Assembly (NCBI RefSeq): GCF_029212375.1
Contig: NZ_JARGNU010000001.1
Location: 62,001-126,000, forward strand
Origin: Zhongshania sp.
Lineage (GTDB): Bacteria; Pseudomonadota; Gammaproteobacteria; Pseudomonadales; Spongiibacteraceae
Reading direction: 5' to 3'
DNA: 64,000 bases
Below the pieces are notes generated by a model, which had not been told where the DNA came from, ran no database searches, and saw only the letters and a list, made by a program, of their open reading frames with translations. Position 1 is the first letter of the stretch. The number at the start of each line of letters is the position of its first letter. A program made the translations under genes and the position numbers. This document shows positions 10,695 through 19,672 of the stretch, in pieces.

Positions 10695-10952
10695 ATGGCG
10701 CTGTTTCGCGATAATAAAAATCTGGTCGCCATGGGTTTGTTGCTGGCAACGATTGTGTCGTGGTTCACATTTGAAGAATTTCATGGCTATGTGATTGCAT
10801 CGGTAGTGATAATTTTGATCTCTACGGTCAAGGTTAAGGCGGTTATGAGCTCTTTTATGGAGATAGAGGCAATGCCTGGGCCATGGAAATACATGATGAA
10901 CGGCTGGTTGGCGGTGGTTTGTCTGTCTATGCTGATAGCCGAGTTAATGTAA
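10695..10952 (+). CDS. small cytochrome c oxidase subunit IV-like membrane protein (NorF-like)
   Basis: About 85 aa, three hydrophobic segments, immediately after the CoxIII-like gene; the same arrangement occurs at 61953. Confidence 0.7.
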   Translation: MALFRDNKNLVAMGLLLATIVSWFTFEEFHGYVIASVVIILISTVKVKAVMSSFMEIEAMPGPWKYMMNGWLAVVCLSMLIAELM

Positions 10953-11218
10953 TGAATCCTGCGTAACTCATTGATTTGTAGTACTTATATAATAAAAGTA
11001 AAAGTGTATTGATGCGCGCCTGTGGAAATTTCTGTGAATTGTGCAGAGTATCCCATGAGCTTAACTGCTTTGTTGTTGTTCAAAATTACCAATCAGTAAC
11101 CTAGTGCTTGCAAATACATAGTTTCGTGGTAAATTATATTGAAATTAGTTAGTTTGCGAAATATGGTTTTGCGAAGTAGTTATAAAAATAATCTTGGGGT
11201 TCTAGAGAGGATTTATAT

Positions 11219-13627
11219 ATGAAGAAGATTGTAGCCCTTGTTGGGGCTTCCCTGTTGAGTAGTGGCTTTTCGTACGCGCAAGATGTGAATACACCTGCGC
11301 CAGCGGTTAAAAAAAGCAGTAATAGATTACTTGAAGAGGTTACGGTTACTGCTCAGAAGCGTGAGGAAAACTCGCAAGATGTACCTATTAGTATTTCTGC
11401 TTTTAGTGCCGAAAAATTGGACGCGTTTGGTATTGAAAGTACCGCAGATTTAGCACGTATAACCCCAGGTTTAACGTTTACGTTTACCTACGGTTACACC
11501 TTGATTTATTTGCGTGGTGTCGGTACCGATGCATTCCTGCCCTCGGCTGATCCAAGTGTTGCAACCTACATTGATGGTATCAATATTCCGTCTAGCCAAG
11601 GTAAAAATGACACCTTAGGTCCAGTTGAACGGGTCGAGGTATTAAAAGGCCCGCAAGGCACACTGTTTGGTCGGAACTCCACCGGTGGCGCGATCAATAT
11701 TGTTACTGCAAATCCACCAGAAGAATTCGTAGGCTCGATTAACGCGGAATACGGCGTTTACGATTTAGATAGTATCGATCAAACAGTAGACAAAAAATCG
11801 TATAGCTTATATGTGGGTAGCCCTATTACGGAAGATGTGGGCTTTACCTTTGCCTACTTTGAAGAATTGCCAATGATCATGGGCAAGAACACCACCGATG
11901 TTGGGGTTCCAGCGCCTGAGCGTAAAGACTTCACCAAAGGTGGTCGTTTGAAGTTGCGCTGGGATATAAGCGATACCTTTAGCGCAACGCTAATAGGGTC
12001 TTATATTCATCAGTTTAACGGTAACTCGTTGGTTAACGAAAATACCCGCCCGTCTGGCCTTGTTACTGGCGCCTATGAACCCGATACGGCCGATCGTAAT
12101 TGGCACAATGACGTTCAAGGCGGTAACGAAACCGAAAATGCTATGTATGCTGCCGTTTTGGAATGGAGCCCAGGTCCGATAGATATGAAGTTTATCTATG
12201 CAGACAACTCTATCGAAATACCCTTTGCTGCGTATGATTATGATTCAACCGAAAATAATCAGGTAACCTTCTTTACCTTCGATGGCCAGTTTAACGAGCA
12301 GAAGACCTTCGAACTCCAGTTTACCTCGAATTCAGAGACTCCAGGCAGCGATAAGTTTGAATGGGTAACGGGTTTATATAGGCTTGAAGCGGAAGGCGGC
12401 TTCGATAGCCTGTTCTTTACCGTGGGTGGTGGCGGTTTTGCGGAAAATATCTTGCCGATTGATTCTTTGGTGGCCGCTGTTCCGCTCCTAAATGGAATAC
12501 TGTCTGATCCTGCGCTTAATGTGACGCTTGAGGCGGGCTCAGTGTTATATACCGACTCAAATTCGGCGTTCTTCCAAGGTACGTATACGTTTAACGAAGA
12601 ATGGAATCTGACCCTTGGCGCGCGCTACCAGTCTGAAACCCGTGGTATTCGTGATTCGTTTCTTGACGTTGTGCTGGGAACCAGTGGTGACCAGAATGAT
12701 CCTTACTACCGCAGCAGAAGTCGGGAAAATAACCAGCGAGTTAGTACCTTTAGCGTTCCGGATGTTAAAGAGATTACGATGTCGCCGCGGATAGCGGTGC
12801 AGTATTTGCCGAATGAATCGACCCAAATTTATGCGTCGGCTTCGCAAGGTTTTAAAAGTCCAACATATAACACCATTAACTTCTTTTCTGATCCAGATCT
12901 AGTAGGCAAAGAAACCGCAACGGCAGTTGAGCTTGGTATTAAAACTGATTTGCTTGACGATACCTTGCGTTTAAATGCGGCTATTTTCAAAACCAGAATT
13001 AAAGATGTGTTAACCGCTATTGTATCGTTGACGTCCGGCGGCATTGTGCGTTTTCAGAATGCTGGGCAATCTGATATCGAGGGTGCTGAAATGGACTTCC
13101 AGTGGCAGCCTATGTCAGATATCAACCCTGGTCTAGCCGTTACTGGCTCGGTAACGCTTTTAGATGCTAAATATACCGAGTACACCAATGGTGCAGGCTT
13201 TGACGATGACTCCGGCTTGTATTTTGGACCAGACAGCCTTGTTGGCGACACCGCGCGGGACTTTTCCGGCAACGATGTAGTGCGTACCCCAGACATTAGT
13301 TACACGCTAGCGGCGAACCAGCGGATTAGCTTGGGTGACGCTGGCGATCTTGAAGTGGGTGTTGACTACTATTACAACGGTGGTTACAACACTACACCAC
13401 AAAACTCGCCATTCTTTGAACAGGAAGCTTACGGTCTTTGGAATGCACGGCTAAGCTATTTTTATGATCCCTATGGCCTGCAGCTAACAGCTTTTGTAAA
13501 CAATGCATTAGATGAAGAGTATTTTGGCACAATATTACAGCAAGACTTTGGCCGCACCGTTGTATTGGCGCCACCGCGCTTGATGGGTATGCGAGTGAAG
13601 TGGAATTTTGACCAGATGTTCTACTAA
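11219..13627 (+). CDS. TonB-dependent receptor
   Basis: Signal peptide, LLEEVTVTAQKREENSQDVPISISAF, plug motif VEVLKGPQGTLFGRNSTGGAINIVT, C-terminal beta-barrel. Confidence 0.93.
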   Translation: MKKIVALVGASLLSSGFSYAQDVNTPAPAVKKSSNRLLEEVTVTAQKREENSQDVPISISAFSAEKLDAFGIESTADLARITPGLTFTFTYGYTLIYLRGVGTDAFLPSADPSVATYIDGINIPSSQGKNDTLGPVERVEVLKGPQGTLFGRNSTGGAINIVTANPPEEFVGSINAEYGVYDLDSIDQTVDKKSYSLYVGSPITEDVGFTFAYFEELPMIMGKNTTDVGVPAPERKDFTKGGRLKLRWDISDTFSATLIGSYIHQFNGNSLVNENTRPSGLVTGAYEPDTADRNWHNDVQGGNETENAMYAAVLEWSPGPIDMKFIYADNSIEIPFAAYDYDSTENNQVTFFTFDGQFNEQKTFELQFTSNSETPGSDKFEWVTGLYRLEAEGGFDSLFFTVGGGGFAENILPIDSLVAAVPLLNGILSDPALNVTLEAGSVLYTDSNSAFFQGTYTFNEEWNLTLGARYQSETRGIRDSFLDVVLGTSGDQNDPYYRSRSRENNQRVSTFSVPDVKEITMSPRIAVQYLPNESTQIYASASQGFKSPTYNTINFFSDPDLVGKETATAVELGIKTDLLDDTLRLNAAIFKTRIKDVLTAIVSLTSGGIVRFQNAGQSDIEGAEMDFQWQPMSDINPGLAVTGSVTLLDAKYTEYTNGAGFDDDSGLYFGPDSLVGDTARDFSGNDVVRTPDISYTLAANQRISLGDAGDLEVGVDYYYNGGYNTTPQNSPFFEQEAYGLWNARLSYFYDPYGLQLTAFVNNALDEEYFGTILQQDFGRTVVLAPPRLMGMRVKWNFDQMFY

Positions 13628-13810
13628 TAGAATGTCATTGGTAAAAACGTCTTGGCTTTTATTTGCGCGAGTTTAGGTTTAATGACATATATTGGCATAG
13701 TAATAGTGTTAGATGATAAGGGTTTCACAGAATCCAGTCTTTCATAAGTGTAACTTTGCTATGCCAGTCTTTGCTTGTTTGACGAAATAAATTACTTTTA
13801 GGAGTATGAA

Positions 13811-14485
13811 ATGAAAATAAAATCTTTGGTAGTGTCTACTTTACTTGCGGTCTCCGGTTTATATGCCGGTGCTGCAACTGCACAAATTGGGGGCTTGCCA
13901 GTTGTTGGTATTCTTTCTGGTGGTTTAGGGGGCGGTGGTATTCCCGTGCTCGGCTCACTGAGCGGGGGTGGTATCCCAGTGTTGGGTTCACTAGATGGTG
14001 GTATTCCAGTTTTGGGCTCACTTGGCGGAGGTGGCATTCCGGTGTTAGGTTCGTTAGATGGGCTCCCTCTTATGGGCAATCTAGACGGCGTTGTGCCTGA
14101 ATTACCAGGCTTGGACGGCATAATAGATGTCGCAGCGGTGCCAAATATTGTTCCTGGGCTGCTTGCGGATTTACCGCGTAGTTTAGGCCGAAATGCGGGA
14201 GGGGTTTCTGGTGTAGTTGGACTGGTAACTCAGCTTAATCCATTGCAGTCTTTCGGTACGGTTGCTGGTATCGGCGGTAATCTGGGTGTGGGTGCTTTAT
14301 ATAGTCTTGTGCCGGTGATTGACGTAGTGGTAAACGATCCCTCGAACATTGTTGAATATCTTTTGGGTAATGGCACTATTCTTACCCAGTTTGGTATTTT
14401 AGGCGATCTGCCCGATATACCACTTGTTACTGCGCCCCTTGGTTTGGGCTATGCAGAGGGAATTCCGGTTTTAGGCGGCTTGTAA
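13811..14485 (+). CDS. secreted Gly/Leu-rich protein with tandem GGGIPVLGSLxG repeats, unknown function
   Basis: Clear signal peptide (MKIKSLVVSTLLAVSGLYAGAATAQ); four GIPVLGSL units plus a terminal GIPVLGGL; followed by a terminator. Confidence 0.8.
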   Translation: MKIKSLVVSTLLAVSGLYAGAATAQIGGLPVVGILSGGLGGGGIPVLGSLSGGGIPVLGSLDGGIPVLGSLGGGGIPVLGSLDGLPLMGNLDGVVPELPGLDGIIDVAAVPNIVPGLLADLPRSLGRNAGGVSGVVGLVTQLNPLQSFGTVAGIGGNLGVGALYSLVPVIDVVVNDPSNIVEYLLGNGTILTQFGILGDLPDIPLVTAPLGLGYAEGIPVLGGL

Positions 14486-14534
14486 TTGTTATGGCAGTTT
14501 TGACTTGTGAACTGCCTTAATAACTCGTTACTCT

Positions 14535-14570
14535 AAAAAGCGTGCACTTTAAAAAGTATACGCTTTTTTT
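14535..14570 (+). terminator. rho-independent terminator
   Basis: AAAAAGCGTGCACTTT / AAAAAGTATACGCTTTTTTT stem followed by a T-run, about 50 nt after the stop at 14485. Confidence 0.75.
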
Positions 14571-14625
14571 ATACCCCTAATTTCATGCATAGTAGATCAC
14601 CCGTAACGGACTTCAGGTTATTTAT

Positions 14626-16839
14626 ATGATTACTCCAATAATGAATAATACAAAATCATCGTCCCCACCAACTGATAAAAAAATATTTTGTGGCGTGTGT
14701 GAGTCCTCCTGTGGTTTAGTGGCCACCATTCAAAATGACGAACTCATAAAACTCCGGCCTGATCCTGACCACCCAAATTCAAAAGGTTTTGCTTGCTCTA
14801 AAGGTCTTGCCTTTGGTGCGGTTCGGGACGATAGCGATCGCGTATTGCGTCCTTTAAAGAGAACCGATGATGGTTCTTTTGTTGCGGTCTCTTGGGAGCA
14901 GGCGCTAGACGAAATTGGCGAGCGCTTAAATGCCATTATTAAAGTGCATGGCCGTGAATCTATTGGCTTGTATCAAGGCAATTCTGTTGCTTGGAACTTC
15001 GGTGCCTTTCTCAATTTGTTTGGCATGGCGGGGGCTTTAAAAACCAAGCATTTGTACAGTGCCGCCTCTATCGACATCAATGGTTATTGGCTGGTCAGTC
15101 AATTGCTTTATGGCAGTAATTTTTTAAACCCAGTACCCGATATAGCCCGCACCGATTTTATGTTGTGCATTGGCGCTAACCCCGCGGTGTCTCATGGCAG
15201 TATGGCGAATATTGGTCGCTTCCGAGACACCATGCTTGGTGTAACAGCGCGGGGCGGTAGGGTGGTGGTTATTGACCCACGGCGCTCAGAAACCGCAGAA
15301 CTTTTCGAGCATCTACCTATTCGCCCCAATGGTGATGCTTGGTTGCTCGCGGCTATGTTAAAGGTTATTTTTGATGAAGGTTTAGCAGACCTCGCTGCAT
15401 TACAGCGCCAAACTTCGGGTTCTGGAATTATAGCGGATTTGTTAGCGCCGGTTTCATTGGCGCAAGCGTCCGATGCAGCAGGAATCCCTGTTGCTGAAAT
15501 CCAGCAATTGGCGAGGGATTTTGCTGCCGCCCCTTCGGCCTGTGCTTACGGGCGCTGCGGTATGTCAATTGGGCCATTTGCCACCTTAAGCAAATATCTA
15601 CTTGATGTGCTTAATATCGCCACCGGCAATTTAGATCGCGAGGGCGGCTGGTGTTTTGCTCGGCCATTTATTGACCTAGAAGCGCTGATGCATCAGTTGA
15701 AATCAACGGGTTATGATCGCTGGCGCACTCGGGTGGATGGCTTTCCCGAAGTGGCAGGCACGGCGCCGGTGGTAAGTATTCCTCGTGAAATTACCACCCC
15801 AGGCAAAGGGCAGTTGCGGGCAATGATGGTCATTGGCGCGAATCCGGCCACCAGTAGCCCGGCTGCTGGGGAGTTGCGAGATGCCTTTAAACAGCTCGAT
15901 TTACTCATTTCCCAAGATATTTATATTACTGAAACCAGCCGTATGGCGGATTATATTTTACCGCCAACCACGTGGTTAGAGCGCGAAGGCTTTCCTATTT
16001 TTACCCAATCGCATTCTGGTGTACCCCACGCTCAATGGGTGGGCCCTACTCTAAAAGCGCGGGGCGATGTTCGCGATGACGCGTGGATTATGGATGAAAT
16101 ATCTAAGCGCATTGGTATTGTGCCGGCAGATTTTCCCGGTGCTCAGCTATTGGGTAAATTAGGGCTTAGACCCAGCCCCGCATTTTTGATGGACGTGGGC
16201 TTGCGCACTGGGCCGGAGGGGGATTGGTTTGGCTTGCGACCCTCAGGTTTGAGTCGCAAAAAGCTGCTAGGCAACGACGGCGCAATTAAACTTGCCGATG
16301 GATTGCCCACCGGTATTCTGAAAAAGCGGATGTTTACCAAAGACAAAAAAGTCAATCTTGATCATGGTGTGTTTAGAACTGAAATGACGCGCTTATTGGC
16401 GAGCTCTTTTGCGCAGGATGAAAACTATCCGCTAAGCCTTATTAGCCAGCGGGAGCTGCGTTCGCAAAATACCTGGCTGCACAATATTTCAAAATTGGTG
16501 GTGGCCGACCGTGTTCAGCGTTTGCGTATTCACCCCAGGGACGCCGCGCGCTATGGTATCGAAGAGGGCGATCCAGTCGAAATAAGTTCGCCCTATGGGC
16601 AAATTCGGGTGCCGGAAGCGCGTATTAGCGACGAGATGATGCCCGGTAGCTTGGCGCTCCCTCATGGCTGGGGTCACGAGGGCGGCTGGCAGCGAGCAGT
16701 TGCGGTGGGCGGTGCTGGCTACAATCAACTTACCACTAATCGTGCAGACTCGGCAGACTTGCCCAGTGGCAATGCCACGGTTAATGGGATTAGCGTGCGC
16801 ATTCGTTCTCTGCGCGATGTGGTGGAGATGGCGTCATGA
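14626..16839 (+). CDS. molybdopterin-dependent oxidoreductase (DMSO reductase superfamily)
   Basis: N-terminal [4Fe-4S] CGVCESSCGL...FACSKG, molybdopterin domains, C-terminal molydopterin dinucleotide-binding region. Confidence 0.9.
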   Translation: MITPIMNNTKSSSPPTDKKIFCGVCESSCGLVATIQNDELIKLRPDPDHPNSKGFACSKGLAFGAVRDDSDRVLRPLKRTDDGSFVAVSWEQALDEIGERLNAIIKVHGRESIGLYQGNSVAWNFGAFLNLFGMAGALKTKHLYSAASIDINGYWLVSQLLYGSNFLNPVPDIARTDFMLCIGANPAVSHGSMANIGRFRDTMLGVTARGGRVVVIDPRRSETAELFEHLPIRPNGDAWLLAAMLKVIFDEGLADLAALQRQTSGSGIIADLLAPVSLAQASDAAGIPVAEIQQLARDFAAAPSACAYGRCGMSIGPFATLSKYLLDVLNIATGNLDREGGWCFARPFIDLEALMHQLKSTGYDRWRTRVDGFPEVAGTAPVVSIPREITTPGKGQLRAMMVIGANPATSSPAAGELRDAFKQLDLLISQDIYITETSRMADYILPPTTWLEREGFPIFTQSHSGVPHAQWVGPTLKARGDVRDDAWIMDEISKRIGIVPADFPGAQLLGKLGLRPSPAFLMDVGLRTGPEGDWFGLRPSGLSRKKLLGNDGAIKLADGLPTGILKKRMFTKDKKVNLDHGVFRTEMTRLLASSFAQDENYPLSLISQRELRSQNTWLHNISKLVVADRVQRLRIHPRDAARYGIEEGDPVEISSPYGQIRVPEARISDEMMPGSLALPHGWGHEGGWQRAVAVGGAGYNQLTTNRADSADLPSGNATVNGISVRIRSLRDVVEMAS

Positions 16840-17126
16840 GCTATGTGATTACCGCGCCCTGTGTGGCAGATTATTCATGCGTTGAAGTGTGTCCTGTGGA
16901 CTGTATTAGCCCTATGCCTGATGATTCTGGGTTTGACGCAGCAACGCAGCTCTATATCAACCCTGTGCTGTGTGTCGATTGCGATGCTTGTAGAGAGGCT
17001 TGCCCTGTAAACGCGATATTCGCCGAAGACCAGCTCCCAGAAAAATGGCTGGATTATATCGGCATTAACGCCGCGCACTTTCAATCCCATACTCAAACCG
17101 TTGCGGAGGTTCGTCATGATAAGTGA
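16836..17126 (+). CDS. ferredoxin, 7Fe/8Fe type
   Basis: CVADYSCVEVCPVDCI and CVDCDACREACPVNAI; ATGA overlap with the upstream gene. Confidence 0.9.
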   Translation: MSYVITAPCVADYSCVEVCPVDCISPMPDDSGFDAATQLYINPVLCVDCDACREACPVNAIFAEDQLPEKWLDYIGINAAHFQSHTQTVAEVRHDK

Positions 17127-18471
17127 ACGCCCCCTACGCATTGCTATTGTGGGCAGCGGCCCAGCGGGAATGTATGCCGCTGGGCATTTATTGGAAGGCC
17201 CTGGCGGCACCTTTATTAATGGTGGTTTAAACCAAATTGTTCGGCGCCCCGTTGAGGTGGACGTGCTTGAACGGCTGCCTACCCCTTGGGGCTTAATTCG
17301 CTCTGGCGTTGCGCCGGATCACCCCGATAAAAAGCGCATGGCCGCGATTTACGACAGTATTGCTAGGCGCCAGGGCTTTCGGTTTATTGGCAATGTGCAG
17401 GTGGGTAGGGATGTTAGTCCCGCAGATTTAAGCCAGTGGTACGACGGCGTTATTTACGCCGTGGGCGCAGACGATGAGCGTCGCTTGGGTATTACGGGTG
17501 AAGATCTGCGCGGCAGTGATTCAGCTCGTGCGTTTGTGAGCTGGTATAACGGCCACCCCGACTTTAGTGATTTACAGTTTGATTTACGTTGCGAGCGCGC
17601 GGTGCTGGTTGGCAATGGCAATGTGGCGATGGATGTGGCCAGAATTTTATTTTCGCCCATTAGCGCTTTGCATAATACCGATATTGCCAGCCATGCGCTG
17701 GACGCACTTGGCAAAAGTCAGCTCAAGGAAATTGTCATTCTTGGCCGTCGCGGGCCGGAGCACGCCGCATTTAACTATCCCGAGTTAATGGAGCTTGGTG
17801 AGCTTGCCGATACCGCGATAAGTGTTGAGGGCGCTGATTTATCCTTGACTCCAGAAAACGCGGACTATGAAACCCAATTAAAAGTGGCCGCCTTAGCGAA
17901 GCTGTGCAAGGAAAAATCTCAGGGTAGCCGTAGAATTGTATTTCGCTTTAATGCCGCGCCAACCGCCATTGTTGGTGGGGGGCAAGTTGCACAAATTAAC
18001 GTTGTAGATAGGCGTGATCAGTCTGAGCAGGTGTTAAACGCCGGCTTGGTGCTGGCGGCGATTGGCTATCGCGGTTTGGCAATTGATGGCCTGCCTTTTG
18101 ATGACGTGCGAGGTGTTATCCCCAGTTGTGACTCGCGCATTGTTGATAATGGCATTGCGATTGCTGGCGCTTATGTAACGGGTTGGATCAAGCGCGGCCC
18201 TAAAGGCATTATTGGTAGCAATAAAAAATGCGCGCGCGATGCTGTGACGGCGGTGATGGTCGATGTCGACAGTAATTTATTGCCTATGGAAGGAACGCTG
18301 TCGGCGGCGCAAGTACTTGAGGCAATCAATGCGCGGGTGAGTGTCACGCTTGGTTTTTCTGGCTGGCAGAAAATAGACAGGCAGGAGCAGTCTGATGGCC
18401 GAGCACAAGGCCGGCCCCGCCTTAAAATGACGGCGACCGGCGCTATGCTTGGTTTAGTCACTGCGGGCTAG
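17116..18471 (+). CDS. FAD-dependent ferredoxin-NADP+ reductase, adrenodoxin reductase/FprA type
   Basis: IAIVGSGPAGMYAAGHLL, PTPWGLIRSGVAPDHPDKK, VLVGNGNVAMDVARIL, GWIKRGPKGIIGSNKKCA. Confidence 0.92.
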   Translation: MISERPLRIAIVGSGPAGMYAAGHLLEGPGGTFINGGLNQIVRRPVEVDVLERLPTPWGLIRSGVAPDHPDKKRMAAIYDSIARRQGFRFIGNVQVGRDVSPADLSQWYDGVIYAVGADDERRLGITGEDLRGSDSARAFVSWYNGHPDFSDLQFDLRCERAVLVGNGNVAMDVARILFSPISALHNTDIASHALDALGKSQLKEIVILGRRGPEHAAFNYPELMELGELADTAISVEGADLSLTPENADYETQLKVAALAKLCKEKSQGSRRIVFRFNAAPTAIVGGGQVAQINVVDRRDQSEQVLNAGLVLAAIGYRGLAIDGLPFDDVRGVIPSCDSRIVDNGIAIAGAYVTGWIKRGPKGIIGSNKKCARDAVTAVMVDVDSNLLPMEGTLSAAQVLEAINARVSVTLGFSGWQKIDRQEQSDGRAQGRPRLKMTATGAMLGLVTAG

Positions 18472-19664
18472 GCTTGTTCTCCACGGCGGGCCTTTAAGGC
18501 GTTTATAAACGCGATATAGCCCGCCATATCACCTTCGATAGCATCTTTAGTGAGGCCAAATTCTTCAAGCGAATATTTAAATTTACCCTTGCTGTGGATG
18601 GGGTTGTTGTCGTTCCAGCTGTGCACTTTTTGTTGCGTAGCGTCAGTAAAACTTATACCAGCGAAACGGTAGATTTCTTCAATAACGGCGCCAGTGTCTT
18701 GCACCACGTCTTCAAAGGGGATGTCCAATATGGTGATGTTGGCATGCTCTGTACGGTTGTGTAGATGGAGCTTTAGCAGTTCAGCTAAATTCCCTTGCAG
18801 ACCAATAGGGTCTACCCGCGCATCGTCAAAGGGCATGTGAAAATATTCTAATAATTTACAAATCGACGGCACGGTGGCTAATGGTGTGCGGTGGGTCATG
18901 ACGAGCTTCGCATCGGGAAACACGCTCAGTAACTCCGGTTCAAATCCGTAGTAGGTCGGTGCCTTTAATCCCCAAGGTTTGTCGGGGCTTGCCAGCCCCT
19001 GCCATTGCAGGTATTTCAATACGTCTTTTAGAAACTCAAAATTGCGAATCATGCCCTGGCTGCCCAGTGCCATAAACCACGCCATATAGCTGGGTACTTC
19101 TGAGTAGGCAAAGAATGACGGCGCCACAAAACACTGCTCGGTAAGCAGCGAGTCCTCCTCGGCGGCAAAGGTCTCGAAGCTGTGGCCGGTTTTGCTCTCT
19201 GGCGCGGCTTGATCTAGCCAATGGAGGTAACTGTCGGCGGCGTCTATTCTCGGCTGGGGTGATTCGCTGGGGTCGCCGCTAAACAAGGCGGGATACTGTA
19301 CCTGCCAGTAAGGCATGTAGTTAAAATCGCCGGTACTGGATAACACGCGATGAGTTTTAGTGGTGCCGCTGCGAGCCATGCCTAAGACAAAAAGCGGATT
19401 GTTAATTTTTTGATCGGCAATTTCTGGGTGGGCGGCAAAGTCGCGCATCATTCGCAGCCGATTGCATAATAGGCGTAATAATTTGCCTTGCATGGCGAGG
19501 GCGCCAGTTTGGTGTAAGCGGCTTTCGGTATTGAGGGAGTAAAGCAGTACCTCGAGTGGTTCACGTACCTCGGTGTCGATAATATCAATACCGCTGAGGC
19601 GCCGTGCCTCGACCAGTAACTCATTCATGCTCAAGGGAATGGGGTAGTGAGTAGTCATTGGCAA
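18468..19664 (-). CDS. sulfotransferase family protein
   Basis: 5'-PSB-like loop FVLGMARSGTTKTHRVL; LVMTHRTPLATVPSICKL. Confidence 0.82.
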   Translation of the reverse strand: MPMTTHYPIPLSMNELLVEARRLSGIDIIDTEVREPLEVLLYSLNTESRLHQTGALAMQGKLLRLLCNRLRMMRDFAAHPEIADQKINNPLFVLGMARSGTTKTHRVLSSTGDFNYMPYWQVQYPALFSGDPSESPQPRIDAADSYLHWLDQAAPESKTGHSFETFAAEEDSLLTEQCFVAPSFFAYSEVPSYMAWFMALGSQGMIRNFEFLKDVLKYLQWQGLASPDKPWGLKAPTYYGFEPELLSVFPDAKLVMTHRTPLATVPSICKLLEYFHMPFDDARVDPIGLQGNLAELLKLHLHNRTEHANITILDIPFEDVVQDTGAVIEEIYRFAGISFTDATQQKVHSWNDNNPIHSKGKFKYSLEEFGLTKDAIEGDMAGYIAFINALKARRGEQA

Positions 19665-19672
19665 CTTCCTTA

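Noticed and set aside
13798-14121. Pro-rich antisense ORF opposite the GIPVLGSL repeat gene
   Set aside because: It is the reverse-strand shadow of the Gly-rich repeats; the plus-strand ORF has a signal peptide, terminator and repeat conservation at codon level.
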